DNA of 64,000 nt from Candidatus Rhodoferax odensensis (GCA_016718405.1 JADKDJ010000011.1:1-64000), one strand, 5' to 3'; positions 16,182 through 25,482 are shown, counted from the stretch's first letter. Notes: generated by a model not told the origin, from the sequence alone. Numbers and translations: made by a program.

Positions 16182-19100
16182 ATGAGCACGGGGCGGCGGT
16201 GGCGGCAACCCTGCCTCACCGCATTGACTGACGCGCTGTGCGATCGACTCGCGCGGGCGTTGTGGCGAAGCTGTGTTGCGGCAACGGGTCTGCTCTGCCT
16301 GGCCATAGCCCACGCACAAGCACCCGTCAACGCCGAACCGCTGCTGCGCATCGAAGTCGGCGCCCACGCCGCCCCGATCCGGGCGCTGGGCGTTGACGCC
16401 GCGGGCCGGTTCGCGGTTACCGCGGCGGAAGACAAAACGGCGCGCGTCTGGGATCTTGCCAGCGGTGAGCTGCTGCAAACGCTGCGCCCTCCAATTGGCG
16501 CAGGCAACGATGGCAAACTGTTCGCCGCCTCCATCAGCAGCGATGGCGCAGTCATTGCCGTGGGCGGCTGGTCGGCGGACAACGACGTCTATCTGTTTGA
16601 CCGCAGCAGTGGCCAATTGCTGCATCGCATCACTGGTTTACCCAACACCGTCACCCGGCTCGCCTTCGCGCCAGATGGGGCCAGCCTGGCAGTGGGCTTG
16701 TGGGGCAGTCATGGAGTGCGGCTGTTCGCCAGCGACTCCGCCTGGCGAAGCAGCCGCGAGCTTGGCGCCGACCGACAGTACGAGGGTGACGTCAACGGCG
16801 CCGAGTTCTCGCCGGATGGCAAGCAGCTGGCCACCACCAGCGCGGATGGTTCGGTGCGACGCTACCAGCTGTCGGCCGGCACGCTTGCCTTGGCGCACAG
16901 CGTGCGTCCCGAAGGCGGTCGCCAGCCGTTTGGACTGGCCTATTCGCCAGATGGAAGCCAAATCGCGGTTGGCTTTGCTGACACCCCGATCGTCACCCTG
17001 TTGCAGGCCGACTCGCTGGCCAAAGCCCATATCACTGACAGCGCCGGCGTGAGTCGCGGCGGCCTGAGCGCACTGGCCTGGTCGCGCGACGGTCAAGTGC
17101 TCTACGCCGGCGGCACATGGCGCCGCGCCGACGGCCAACACGGGCTTCGCCAATGGGGTGACCGAGGGCGTGGCGCCGCGACTGATCGCGCCCTGGCGCG
17201 CAACAGCGTCACCGGTCTACATGCCTTGACCGACGGTCGCGTGGTGTATGCCGCGACCGATCCGGCCTGGGGTTGGATCGCGCCAGGGGGCCAACACCGG
17301 CAAACCAGCGGCTTGGCGGACTTTCGCAACACCCGCCAAGCCTTTCGCGTGTCGCGTGATGGCACCGCCATTGCCTTCGGTATCGACGCGGTGGCCGACG
17401 GCGGCAAAGTCATGGGGTTCGACCTGGCGCAGGCGCAGTGGCAGGCGCCACAACCGTCCTGGCTGGCGGCCGTTGCTAACAACAAAGGCGGCAAGGTCGA
17501 GGATTGGCTCGACAGTGAGCGACCAAAGCTGAATGGCCGCGCCCTGCCCTTGACCGACCACGAGCGCTCCATGAGCGCAGCAATGGCGCCCACCGGCGGC
17601 CACCTGGCACTGGGCACCAGTTTCTTCCTGCGTTATTACCAGTCCGATGGCGTCGAGTTGTGGCGCGTGCCGACGCCCGGCCCGGCCTGGCAAGTGAATG
17701 TATCGGCAGACGGTCGCTGGGTGGTGGCAGCGCTGGGCGACGGCACGATTCGCTGGTTTCGCAGCCGCGACGGCGCTGAACAGCTCAGCCTGCTGCCCCA
17801 CACGGATGCACGGCGCTGGGTCGTGTGGACACCCAAGGGGCATTACGTAGCCAGTCCCGGTGGCGAAGACCTGTTCGGCTGGCACGTGCCGCGCGGTGCA
17901 TCGCGCGGGGCAGACTTCTTTGCCGCGTCGCGCCTGCGCGCCAGCTTGCTGCGCCCCGACGTCATCCACCGCGTGCTGGCGACAGCGGACCTCGACACTG
18001 CCGTGCGCGAAGCGGATCAGGCGGCGAATCGGCCGAGCCAGGCGCCGGCGACAGCATCGACGGCGACGTTGGGCGGCGTCACCACGGCAGCGCCAGAGCT
18101 GAAGTTGCCACCGCTAATCACGGTGTTGTCGCCTGCCGACGGCGCCACTTTCAGCGCTCGCGAGCTGACGCTGACGCTGATCATCCGATCGCCGCAGGAT
18201 GCGCCCACGCTGGGACTGCGCGCGCGGGTCAATGGCAACGTCCTGGAGCTGCCCCAGGGCAGCGTCGGCCCTTGGCTGGAGGCAAGCAAGGTCCCCACCC
18301 GTTCGCCCACCAGTGCGCCCGAATCGGAAACCCGCTACAGCCAGCGCATCACACTGCCGGCTCAAGACACCGAGCTGATACTGTTTGCCCATAACCGCAA
18401 TGGCTATTCATCACCAGCCGCGCTGCGCCTCAAGTGGATCGATCCCAAAGGCAGCGCCGCGGCGTCTGCGTCGACGAACATGCCGCCAGCCGCCCCAGCG
18501 GGCTCGGCAGCGGACCTGCGCCCCGCGTTGTATGTGCTTGCAGTTGGGGTCAGCAAGTACCGTGATCCCGCCCTGCAACTGGACTATGCGGCCAAAGATG
18601 CCGACGACTTCGTCAAAGCCTTCAAAGCACAAGAGGGCCAGCTGTACCGCAAGGTATTGGTCAAACTGCTGCGCGACGACAAGGCCAAACGGGACGACAT
18701 CCTGGACGGCCTGGAGTGGATCCGGCGCGAGATGACGGCACGCGATGTCGGCGTGGTCTTTTTCGGTGGACACGGCGTCAACGACAGCGACGGTGTTTAC
18801 TACTACTTGCCGCAGGACGCAGACGTGGACAGGCTCAAACGCACGGGTGTGATCTTCACGGAAATCCGCAACACCTTGTCTGCGTTGCCGGGCAAGGCGC
18901 TGTTCTTCATTGACACCTGCCACTCTGGCAATGTATTGGGTACCGGCCGACGTGGTGTGGCCAATGACATCACAGCGGTGGTCAACGAACTCTCCAGCGC
19001 CGAAAATGGCGTGATTGTGTTTGCCGCCTCTACCGGTCGCCAGTTCGCGCAGGAGTCCGCCAAGTGGGGCAATGGGGCCTTCACGCGCGCCGTGATCGAA

Positions 19101-19265
19101 GGCATGAGCGGCAGGGCCGATAACGCAGGGTCGGGCCGCATTACACACAAGATGCTCGACTTGTTCGTCTCCGAGCGCGTCAAAACCATGACGCGCGGCA
19201 CACAGTCACCGGTGACCATCGTTCCGCAGGGCATTCCCGACTTTCCGATCGCCATCACACGCTGA
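16182..19265 (+). CDS. Secreted WD40-repeat protein with caspase-like (C14) domain
   Basis: A 1027-residue protein. A hydrophobic N-terminus (WRSCVAATGLLCLAIAHAQA) looks like a signal peptide with AxA-type cleavage. Residues about 50-600 hold WD40-type repeats (FAVTAAEDKTARVWDL; FSPDGKQLATTSADGSVRRY). An Ala/Pro-rich linker and an Ig-like segment (ITVLSPADGATFSARELTLTL) follow. The caspase-like domain lies at about 785-1020, with YVLAVGVSKYRDPALQLDYAAKDA, the catalytic His in FFGGHGVND (His864) and the catalytic Cys in FIDTCHSGN (Cys913). Both residues of the dyad are present. It follows the OmpA-like lipoprotein. The substrate and the target of the beta-propeller are unknown. Confidence 0.9.
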   Translation: MSTGRRWRQPCLTALTDALCDRLARALWRSCVAATGLLCLAIAHAQAPVNAEPLLRIEVGAHAAPIRALGVDAAGRFAVTAAEDKTARVWDLASGELLQTLRPPIGAGNDGKLFAASISSDGAVIAVGGWSADNDVYLFDRSSGQLLHRITGLPNTVTRLAFAPDGASLAVGLWGSHGVRLFASDSAWRSSRELGADRQYEGDVNGAEFSPDGKQLATTSADGSVRRYQLSAGTLALAHSVRPEGGRQPFGLAYSPDGSQIAVGFADTPIVTLLQADSLAKAHITDSAGVSRGGLSALAWSRDGQVLYAGGTWRRADGQHGLRQWGDRGRGAATDRALARNSVTGLHALTDGRVVYAATDPAWGWIAPGGQHRQTSGLADFRNTRQAFRVSRDGTAIAFGIDAVADGGKVMGFDLAQAQWQAPQPSWLAAVANNKGGKVEDWLDSERPKLNGRALPLTDHERSMSAAMAPTGGHLALGTSFFLRYYQSDGVELWRVPTPGPAWQVNVSADGRWVVAALGDGTIRWFRSRDGAEQLSLLPHTDARRWVVWTPKGHYVASPGGEDLFGWHVPRGASRGADFFAASRLRASLLRPDVIHRVLATADLDTAVREADQAANRPSQAPATASTATLGGVTTAAPELKLPPLITVLSPADGATFSARELTLTLIIRSPQDAPTLGLRARVNGNVLELPQGSVGPWLEASKVPTRSPTSAPESETRYSQRITLPAQDTELILFAHNRNGYSSPAALRLKWIDPKGSAAASASTNMPPAAPAGSAADLRPALYVLAVGVSKYRDPALQLDYAAKDADDFVKAFKAQEGQLYRKVLVKLLRDDKAKRDDILDGLEWIRREMTARDVGVVFFGGHGVNDSDGVYYYLPQDADVDRLKRTGVIFTEIRNTLSALPGKALFFIDTCHSGNVLGTGRRGVANDITAVVNELSSAENGVIVFAASTGRQFAQESAKWGNGAFTRAVIEGMSGRADNAGSGRITHKMLDLFVSERVKTMTRGTQSPVTIVPQGIPDFPIAITR

Positions 19266-19320
19266 GAAGGATGCGTCGCGCCGCGGGGCACCGACCTGAA
19301 CATGCCGGTTCCGGCTTGCC

Positions 19321-20016
19321 TCAGTCTCTCAGGACCTGCAGCACGTCCGAGCGGAACTCTCGGCTGTACAGAATCAGGATCACCAGCGCCGTGGCCACCA
19401 TGAACGCCACCGGCGAAAAGAACCAGCCCAGCGCGGCAAACGAAAAATAATAGCTGCGCAAGCCGTCGTTAAAAGTGTCGGCCGCCAAGCCCAGCAGTTG
19501 CGCCGTGCGCTCGGCAATCCGGTCGCGGTCATGGGCCCCGCCCGCCAACTGCTCGGGTGCGGGCATCGCACCCACCAGCACACCGGCAATCACATATTGG
19601 CGCATCGACCAGGTAAACCGAAAGAAGGCATAGACGAAGATGCCCACCAGCACCAGGATCTTGAACTCGAACACCAGCATCGGTGTGGCTTGTGCGAACG
19701 GAAACTCCCGCACCAGCTCGGCTGCCTTGTCAGTTGTGCCGAGCAAGGCAAACAACGCGCCAATCACGAAGATCGAGGTGGAAGCAAAGAACGCCGGGCT
19801 GGTGGAAAGGCTTTGCGTAATGATGCCGTCGAGCACACGCGGATCGCGCGAGGTACTTTGCAACATCCACGCCTGCCGGTAGCGCGCGGTGGTCGCCATC
19901 AGCGACGGTCGGCGCTTTCCCCAGAACTTGGCAAACCATGCGTACGCTGACCACGCGCCAAAAAAAACACCCAGCGCGAGCCAGTCAGCCCAGGGCAACA
20001 AGCCAATGATTTTCAT
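19321..20016 (-). CDS. DUF599 family membrane protein
   Basis: A 231-residue protein with about four TM helices. ADWLALGVFFGAWSAYAWFA, RYRQAWMLQSTSRDPRVLDGIITQSLSTSPAFFASTSIFVIGALFALLG and the C-terminal FNDGLRSYYFSFAALGWFFSP match the widespread DUF599 family, whose function is not established. It lies 56 bp downstream of the flavodoxin-like gene on the same strand, so read-through is possible, but no functional link is evident. Confidence 0.85.
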   Translation of the reverse strand: MKIIGLLPWADWLALGVFFGAWSAYAWFAKFWGKRRPSLMATTARYRQAWMLQSTSRDPRVLDGIITQSLSTSPAFFASTSIFVIGALFALLGTTDKAAELVREFPFAQATPMLVFEFKILVLVGIFVYAFFRFTWSMRQYVIAGVLVGAMPAPEQLAGGAHDRDRIAERTAQLLGLAADTFNDGLRSYYFSFAALGWFFSPVAFMVATALVILILYSREFRSDVLQVLRD

Positions 20017-20072
20017 GCGCCGATGGTACCGCCTGCCCGGCGCGTCGGTCGGCCGCGGGGCTCAATCGCGGC

Positions 20073-20627
20073 TCAGCGGCGGTACCTCGCGGCAACTTGC
20101 GCCACCCGCTGGCCAAAGAGCTCGGCTGTGTCGAGATCACCTTGCACCATCTCGGCTGGCGAGGCATCCGACGGCGATTGCGCCATGGCGCCGCTGAACG
20201 AGCCCACGTAGTTGATGTCGTTGCGCTGCGCCGCTTTGCTGTTCGATGGCTTCAAGGCGGTACCCACCCAAATGCCACCATGCTGCATCGCGAGTGTGAA
20301 CAGGTAGTGAAGGGTCGACAACTTGTCCCCGTTCATGGTGGCACTGTTGGTGAAGCCAGCAAACACCTTGTCCTTCCAAGCTTGGCTGAACCAAGGCTTG
20401 CTGGAGGCATCGGCAAACCTCTTGAACTGCCAGCTCACGGTACCCATGTAAGTGGGCGAACCCATGATGATCGCGTCGGCCGCGGCCAGAGTTTCCCAAC
20501 CGCCGTCAGGCAAGTTGCCATCGGCATCGATAGGAACCAATTGCGCGTCGGCGCCCTGCGCAACGGCCTGTGCCATGCGCAGCGTGTGACCGTAACCCGA
20601 ATGAAAAACAACTGCTACCTTCGACAT
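20073..20627 (-). CDS. Flavodoxin-fold NAD(P)H-dependent oxidoreductase
   Basis: A 184-residue protein of the flavodoxin/NADPH-dependent FMN reductase fold, WrbA-like. KVAVVFHSGYGHTLRMAQAVA is the FMN phosphate-binding loop, IIMGSPTYMGTVSWQFKRFAD the second flavin loop, and FTNSATMNGDKLSTLHYLFTLAMQHGGIWVG a typical WrbA-like segment. It probably reduces quinones or similar electrophiles. It is the second gene after pirin (53 bp gap) and divergent from a LysR regulator, a set often seen in proteobacteria handling quinone-like compounds. Confidence 0.88.
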   Translation of the reverse strand: MSKVAVVFHSGYGHTLRMAQAVAQGADAQLVPIDADGNLPDGGWETLAAADAIIMGSPTYMGTVSWQFKRFADASSKPWFSQAWKDKVFAGFTNSATMNGDKLSTLHYLFTLAMQHGGIWVGTALKPSNSKAAQRNDINYVGSFSGAMAQSPSDASPAEMVQGDLDTAELFGQRVAQVAARYRR

Positions 20628-20680
20628 ATATGACTCCTGTTGAGAAGAAAAGAAACTAAAAGTGAGAAACCGTTTCGCGT

Positions 20681-21382
20681 TCAGGCGCGCAGGTCGAACA
20701 CGAGAACTTCGGCCTGCTGGCCCCCGCGTAGCGTCAGGCTTGATTCGTCATGCATCAGCACAGCATCCCCGCCCGATACGGCATGGTCGTTGACCGTCAG
20801 CTCCCCGCGCACCAGATGAACGTAAACCTTGCGCCCTTTTGCCACGGCCAGTTCTGCGGTCTGGGCCCCGTCAAATAGGCCGGCATAGAGGCGCGCATCG
20901 GCGTGAACGGTGACCGAGCCCTGCACGCCGTCAGCTGACGCAATCAGGCGCAATTGGCCGCGCTTTTCTTCCACCGGAAATCGCGCCTGCTCATAGCTCG
21001 GCGTCAGGCCAGGGGCATTGGGCTCGATCCATATCTGCAGCAGGTGCGTGATGGCGTCCTTGGCGTCGTTGAACTCGCTATGCTGGACGCCGGTCCCTGC
21101 GCTCATCCGCTGCACCTCACCGGCCGGGATTGACTCAACGTTGCCCATGCTGTCCTTGTGCGCTAAAGAACCCGCCAACACGTAGGTGACGATCTCCATG
21201 TCGCGGTGGCCGTGAGTGCCAAAGCCCATGCCCGGCGCTATCCAGTCCTCGTTGATGACACGCAGGTTGCCCCATCCCATGTGCTGCGGATCAAAGTAGC
21301 CAGCGAACGAAAAGCTGTGGAACGACTTCAACCAACCATGATCGGCGTAGCCACGTTCTTGCGATCTGCGAATAGTCAGCAC
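20681..21382 (-). CDS. Pirin family protein (YhhW-like bicupin)
   Basis: A 233-residue bicupin of the YhhW/pirin family. The N-terminal cupin has GFGTHGHRDMEIVTYVLAG and MSAGTGVQHSEFN, supplying the three His and one Glu expected for the metal site. YhhW-type proteins can have quercetin dioxygenase activity, but the natural substrate is unsettled. It leads the pirin-flavodoxin unit and is divergent from the LysR gene across 105 bp containing a dyad operator. Confidence 0.93.
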   Translation of the reverse strand: MLTIRRSQERGYADHGWLKSFHSFSFAGYFDPQHMGWGNLRVINEDWIAPGMGFGTHGHRDMEIVTYVLAGSLAHKDSMGNVESIPAGEVQRMSAGTGVQHSEFNDAKDAITHLLQIWIEPNAPGLTPSYEQARFPVEEKRGQLRLIASADGVQGSVTVHADARLYAGLFDGAQTAELAVAKGRKVYVHLVRGELTVNDHAVSGGDAVLMHDESSLTLRGGQQAEVLVFDLRA

Positions 21383-21456
21383 CTGATTGCTCCTTGGATG
21401 TGCTGAACTTTAGGCCTGCGCTGTCTCACGGCAATGCGCCACGTTTGATGGCATCA

Positions 21457-21471
21457 TTCAAATTATTGGAA
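21457..21471. promoter_or_regulatory. LysR-type dyad in the pirin/lysR intergenic region
   Basis: TTCAAATTATTGGAA is a 15-bp imperfect dyad (TTC-x-AAT-x-ATT-x-GAA) and contains a T-N11-A core. It lies 17 bp before the LysR start codon. It matches the general layout of LysR-type operators; binding is inferred from position and symmetry only. Confidence 0.5.
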
Positions 21472-21487
21472 TCTGAGACAAACCATC

Positions 21488-22426
21488 ATGCAAACTGCTC
21501 GGGACGTACTGACGCCGGACGCACTCGCGATGCTGCAGACCATTGCCAAGGCAGGGAGCTTTGCAGCCGCCGCACGCGAGCTGGGCCTGGTGCCCAGCGC
21601 CTTGACCTACCGCGTGCGTCAGATCGAGGATGCCCTCGACGTGCTCCTGTACGACCGCAGCTCGCGTCAGGCACGCCTGACCGAGGCCGGGGCGGAGTTG
21701 CTCAGTGAGGGCAGCCGCCTGCTGCTGGAGATCGACGCCGTGGCCAATCGGGTCAAGCGCGTGGCCACCGGTTGGGAGCCACAGTTCACCATTGCGGTCG
21801 ACAGCATCATCGCGCCGGCCACGGTGATGGAGTTGTGCGCCAGTTTCCTGGCGCCAGAGCCCCCGACCCGCTTGCGCGTGCGCGACGAAGCCCTGTCGGG
21901 CACACTGGAGGCCCTGACATCGGGCCAGGCCGATTTGGCCATTGGTGTGGCCGACAGCACGACCCATACCGACGTACACACCAAACCCCTGGGCGAAGTC
22001 CAGTTTGTTTACGCGGTCGCGCCCCACCACCCATTGGCACAAGCCGACCAGCCGATCAAGGACAGTGTCATCGCGCGGCACCGCGGCGTGGCCGTGGCCG
22101 ACACGGTGCAACGCGGCAGTGGCATCACGCTTGGCCTGCTCAGTGGCCAGGATGTGCTGACCGTCGCCACCATGCAGGCAAAACTGGACGCCCAGCTACG
22201 CGGCCTGGGCGTGGGCTTTTTGCCCGAGTGTCTAGCCGACCCCTACATCCAGACCGGGCGCCTGGTGGTGCGCCAGACCGAGCGAGCGCAACGCCAGGTC
22301 CGGGTCAACTATGCCTGGCGCCAAGGCCCAAAGTCGGTGCGCGGACTCGCCCTGAAGTGGTGGCTCAAACAGCTCGAAAGCCCTGCCACACGGGCGGCAC
22401 TCCTGACGCGGCACCTCGGCCCATGA
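21488..22426 (+). CDS. LysR-family transcriptional regulator
   Basis: A 312-residue regulator with the N-terminal winged helix-turn-helix (ALAMLQTIAKAGSFAAAARELGLVPSALTYRVRQIEDAL, RLTEAGAELL) and a C-terminal periplasmic-binding-protein-like effector domain (TIAVDSIIAPATVMELCASFL onward). The family usually activates a divergent operon in response to a small molecule; here that is pirin plus flavodoxin. The effector is unknown. Confidence 0.93.
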   Translation: MQTARDVLTPDALAMLQTIAKAGSFAAAARELGLVPSALTYRVRQIEDALDVLLYDRSSRQARLTEAGAELLSEGSRLLLEIDAVANRVKRVATGWEPQFTIAVDSIIAPATVMELCASFLAPEPPTRLRVRDEALSGTLEALTSGQADLAIGVADSTTHTDVHTKPLGEVQFVYAVAPHHPLAQADQPIKDSVIARHRGVAVADTVQRGSGITLGLLSGQDVLTVATMQAKLDAQLRGLGVGFLPECLADPYIQTGRLVVRQTERAQRQVRVNYAWRQGPKSVRGLALKWWLKQLESPATRAALLTRHLGP

Positions 22427-22485
22427 GGGCACCTCGGCCGCTCGCGTGTAAAGTGTGAGCCATACAACTACAGGAGACCCATTTC

Positions 22486-23523
22486 ATGACCTACTCCCGC
22501 CGCGTCGCCATAGTCGGCGCAGGAATGGCCGGCGTGGCCTGCGCCCGCACGCTGGCGCAAGCCGGCCTCGACGTGGCCGTGTTTGAAAAGGGCAGCAGCG
22601 TCAGCGGCAGAATGGCCACGCGCGAAAGTCCGTTTGGCACGTTTGACCACGGCGCTCAGTACTTCACCGTGCGCGACGCACGCTTCGCCCAGGCTCTGGA
22701 GACCGTACCCGGCCTGTGCAAGCCCTGGAGCGCCAACACCGTGCGTGTGCTCGACGAGCATGGTCGCGTTGCCGCAGCCAGCCTGCCAGCCAAGGATTCG
22801 CATTGGGTGCCGCGCCCGGCCATGAGCGCGCTGGTCAGCCGCTGGGCGCAACCGCTGAGTGAGCAGATCCATTTGCAGACGCGAGTGACGCGCATTGAAC
22901 GCGACCCGATGAACCACCAGCGCTGGCAGTTGCGCACCGAGGGTGCCGACGATGCGCAGCAGGTCTTCTGCGGGTTTGACGCGGTGCTGCTGGCAACGCC
23001 TGCGCCCCAGGCCCACGATCTGCTGGTGTCGTCCCATATCGCCGCCGAGGTCAGCCAGCCAATGAAAGGCGTCCAGATGGCACCCTGCTGGACACTCGTG
23101 CTGGCCTTTCCCAACGCCATGCAGCCCGGCATGTCCAGCCTGGGGCCGCAATGGAACGCGGCACGCAGCACGCACCACCGCATGGCCTGGCTGGCCCGCG
23201 AGTCCTCCAAGCCAGGCCGCAAGTCGATCGAGCGCTGGACCGTTCAAGCCAGCGCGGCCTGGTCGCAAGAACACCTGGACGACGACAACGCGCGTGTCGA
23301 AGCCAAACTGCTCAAGGCCTTTGCCGAGGTCACCGGCATTCGGGCGCAACCCGCGTTCACGCAAACCCATCGCTGGCGCTACGCCAAGACCATGCAACCC
23401 TTGGGTGCGAGCCATCTGTGGGATGCCAAGGCCGGGATCGGCGCCTGCGGCGACTGGTGCATCGGCCACCGCGTGGAAGACGCCTTCATCTCCGGACTGG
23501 AGCTGGCGCTACGGGTGGCGTGA
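22486..23523 (+). CDS. FAD-dependent oxidoreductase, renalase-like
   Basis: A 345-residue flavoprotein. RRVAIVGAGMAGVACARTLAQAGLDVAVFEKG is the dinucleotide-binding fold, followed by SGRMATRESPFGTFDHGAQYFTV, the typical block of the bacterial renalase/amine-oxidase-like family, and a C-terminal GIGACGDWCIGHRVEDAFISGLELA FAD-binding stretch. The substrate is unknown. Its stop overlaps the GTG start of the GluQRS gene (GTGA), indicating translational coupling. Confidence 0.88.
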   Translation: MTYSRRVAIVGAGMAGVACARTLAQAGLDVAVFEKGSSVSGRMATRESPFGTFDHGAQYFTVRDARFAQALETVPGLCKPWSANTVRVLDEHGRVAAASLPAKDSHWVPRPAMSALVSRWAQPLSEQIHLQTRVTRIERDPMNHQRWQLRTEGADDAQQVFCGFDAVLLATPAPQAHDLLVSSHIAAEVSQPMKGVQMAPCWTLVLAFPNAMQPGMSSLGPQWNAARSTHHRMAWLARESSKPGRKSIERWTVQASAAWSQEHLDDDNARVEAKLLKAFAEVTGIRAQPAFTQTHRWRYAKTMQPLGASHLWDAKAGIGACGDWCIGHRVEDAFISGLELALRVA

Positions 23524-24512
23524 GCTACATCGGCAGGTTTGCCCCCTCACCGACCGGTCCCTTGCACGCCGGCTCGCTGGTCGCGGCGCTGGCAAGCTGG
23601 CTGGATGCACGGGCTCACCACGGTCAGTGGCTGGTTCGCATCGAAGACGTGGACAGCACCCGCTGCGCGCCCGGCATGGATCAGCTCATCGTGCGGCAAC
23701 TCGCAGACCTCGGCCTGGTCAGAGACGCGTCACCGGTTTACCAAACCCAGCGCACCGCGCTGTACCAGACCGCGCTGGACCAGTTGACGGCACGTGGCCT
23801 TGCCTACCCCTGTGCCTGCTCGCGCAAGGACATCGAGGATGCATGGGCCGCGCAGGGTTCATCGCGAGCGCGGCACGGCGAGCTGATCTATCCCGGCACC
23901 TGCCGCAACGGGTTGCGTGGGGGAGCAGCACGTGCGTGGCGTTTTCGCACCTCACTTTCATTGTCAAAATGGTCTGAAAGTGGCTTGGATCTTGATACGG
24001 ACGCTATCGTAACCAGAGCAGCCGATGAGTCGGGCCTGACCATCCACTGGACCGACCGACGCCTGGGAACCCAAGTCCAGGATGTCTCCCGCGAGGTTGG
24101 CGACTTCGTGCTGCGCCGCGCCGATGGCCTGTTTGCCTACCAGCTGGCGGTGGTCGTTGATGATGCCGACCAGCACGTCACCGATGTAGTACGTGGCGAA
24201 GACCTGGCCGACAACACCGCTCGCCAGATTGCCCTGCAGCGCGCCCTGGGTCTGTCCACCCCCCGCTACCTGCACACGCCTCTGGTACTGGGCCGCAACG
24301 GCGAGAAACTCTCCAAGCAAAACGGTGCCGCCGCACTCGATACCAGCGAGCCACTGGTCGCACTCAACTCGGCCGCGCAAAAGCTGGGTTTGACGGCGCA
24401 GGCTGGGCCGTTGGTGCAGGCGCTGACGAGCTGGACCGGCCAGTGGGCCGAACGCTTTGGCATGAGGCGCGCGGACCGCGCGGCGACCGACCCGCAGGCA
24501 CCTGCCCGATAA
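23520..24512 (+). CDS. gluQ: Glutamyl-Q tRNA(Asp) synthetase
   Basis: A 330-residue GluRS paralogue lacking the anticodon-binding domain, which attaches Glu to the queuosine of tRNA(Asp). Seen: YIGRFAPSPTGPLHAGSLVAALASW (the HIGH-like region), the zinc-binding Cys set (PCACSRKDI and later YPGTCR), ADQHVTDVVRGEDL and the KMSKS-like NGEKLSKQNGA. The frame is open further upstream inside the FAD gene, but the GTG at 23520 gives the normal family N-terminus and a 4-nt overlap with the preceding stop. Confidence 0.95.
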   Translation: MSYIGRFAPSPTGPLHAGSLVAALASWLDARAHHGQWLVRIEDVDSTRCAPGMDQLIVRQLADLGLVRDASPVYQTQRTALYQTALDQLTARGLAYPCACSRKDIEDAWAAQGSSRARHGELIYPGTCRNGLRGGAARAWRFRTSLSLSKWSESGLDLDTDAIVTRAADESGLTIHWTDRRLGTQVQDVSREVGDFVLRRADGLFAYQLAVVVDDADQHVTDVVRGEDLADNTARQIALQRALGLSTPRYLHTPLVLGRNGEKLSKQNGAAALDTSEPLVALNSAAQKLGLTAQAGPLVQALTSWTGQWAERFGMRRADRAATDPQAPAR

Positions 24513-24562
24513 TGCAGGCCGGGCGAGCCACGCCAGCGCCGCACCAGCATCAGGAATCCACC

Positions 24563-25372
24563 ATGGGACACGCCGCCCCCTCCCCCTCTGGGTCTACCGA
24601 CCCCAATCCCAGCGCCGACGACGCGGCGTTCGCCGCAGCATTCGCCAACCACGCACCGCAAGACATCCCGTTTCGGCGCACCATCAAGAGTTTTGTTCGT
24701 CGAGCCGGTCGCACCACCCTGGGTCAGGCAAAGGCCTTTGAAGAACTGGGCCCTCAATTCCTGCTGCCTTACCAGCCAACCCTGATCGACCTGGCTGCCG
24801 TCTTCGCCAGCGACACGCCACGACCGGTGGTGCTGGAGATTGGATTCGGCATGGGCGAGGCCACCGCGCACATTGCCGCGCTGCTGCCAGACACCAACTT
24901 CCTGTGCTGCGAGGTGCACGAACCCGGCGTGGGCGCGTTACTCAAGCGCATTGGCGAGCAGCACCTGCAAAACATCCGCATCTGCGCGCACGACGCGGTT
25001 GAGGTCCTGGACCACATGCTGCCCAAACAAAGCCTGGACGGCATCCACATCTTTTTTCCCGACCCCTGGCACAAGACCAAACACAACAAGCGTCGGCTGA
25101 TCCAGCCGCCACTGGTGGCCAAACTGGCGGCGCATCTCAAGATCGGCGGCTACCTGCACTGCGCCACCGACTGGCAGCCCTATGCACAGCAGATGCTTGA
25201 AGTGCTGAGCGCCGAGCCGCTGCTCCAAAACCGCGCCGCCGCGACACAACCCGAGCTGCAAGGCTACGCACCCAAGCCCCACTACCGACCCCTCACCAAG
25301 TTCGAGAACCGTGGCCTCAAGCTCGGGCACGGTGTCTGGGACCTGGTGTTCGAGCGCGTCGAGGAAACGTGA
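24563..25372 (+). CDS. trmB: tRNA (guanine-N7-)-methyltransferase
   Basis: A 269-residue SAM-dependent enzyme that makes m7G46 in tRNA. VVLEIGFGMGEATAHIAALLPD is the SAM-binding loop, and HIFFPDPWHKTKHNKRRLI is the signature catalytic block of TrmB, with GGYLHCATDWQPYAQQMLE following. A longer frame starts at 24443, but the ATG at 24563 avoids overlap with gluQ. The first ~40 residues are low-complexity and may be dispensable. It sits 50 bp after gluQ, so two tRNA-modification genes are adjacent. Confidence 0.95.
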   Translation: MGHAAPSPSGSTDPNPSADDAAFAAAFANHAPQDIPFRRTIKSFVRRAGRTTLGQAKAFEELGPQFLLPYQPTLIDLAAVFASDTPRPVVLEIGFGMGEATAHIAALLPDTNFLCCEVHEPGVGALLKRIGEQHLQNIRICAHDAVEVLDHMLPKQSLDGIHIFFPDPWHKTKHNKRRLIQPPLVAKLAAHLKIGGYLHCATDWQPYAQQMLEVLSAEPLLQNRAAATQPELQGYAPKPHYRPLTKFENRGLKLGHGVWDLVFERVEET

Positions 25373-25407
25373 CCCTACAAACCGTCATGGCGAGCCCGGT
25401 AGTGCCC

Positions 25408-25482
25408 GTCATTGCGAGCGCAGCGCGGCAATCCACCTCTGCGGCGCACGTTGATCGATTGCCGCGCTCCGCTCGCAATGAC
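25408..25482. repeat. REP-like palindromic element after trmB
   Basis: Two 26-bp arms (25408-25433 and 25457-25482) are reverse complements with one mismatch. The left arm begins GTCATTGCGAGCG and the right arm ends CGCTCGCAATGAC, with 23 bp between. A degenerate extra copy of the arm (GTCATGGCGAGCCCGG) begins at 25384. This is a well-known class of intergenic repeat in bacterial genomes; the RNA would form a long hairpin able to end or protect the trmB transcript. Confidence 0.8.

Noticed and set aside
25408..25482. Possible insertion-sequence remnant
   Set aside because: Only a palindrome is present; no transposase sequence or target duplication is visible.
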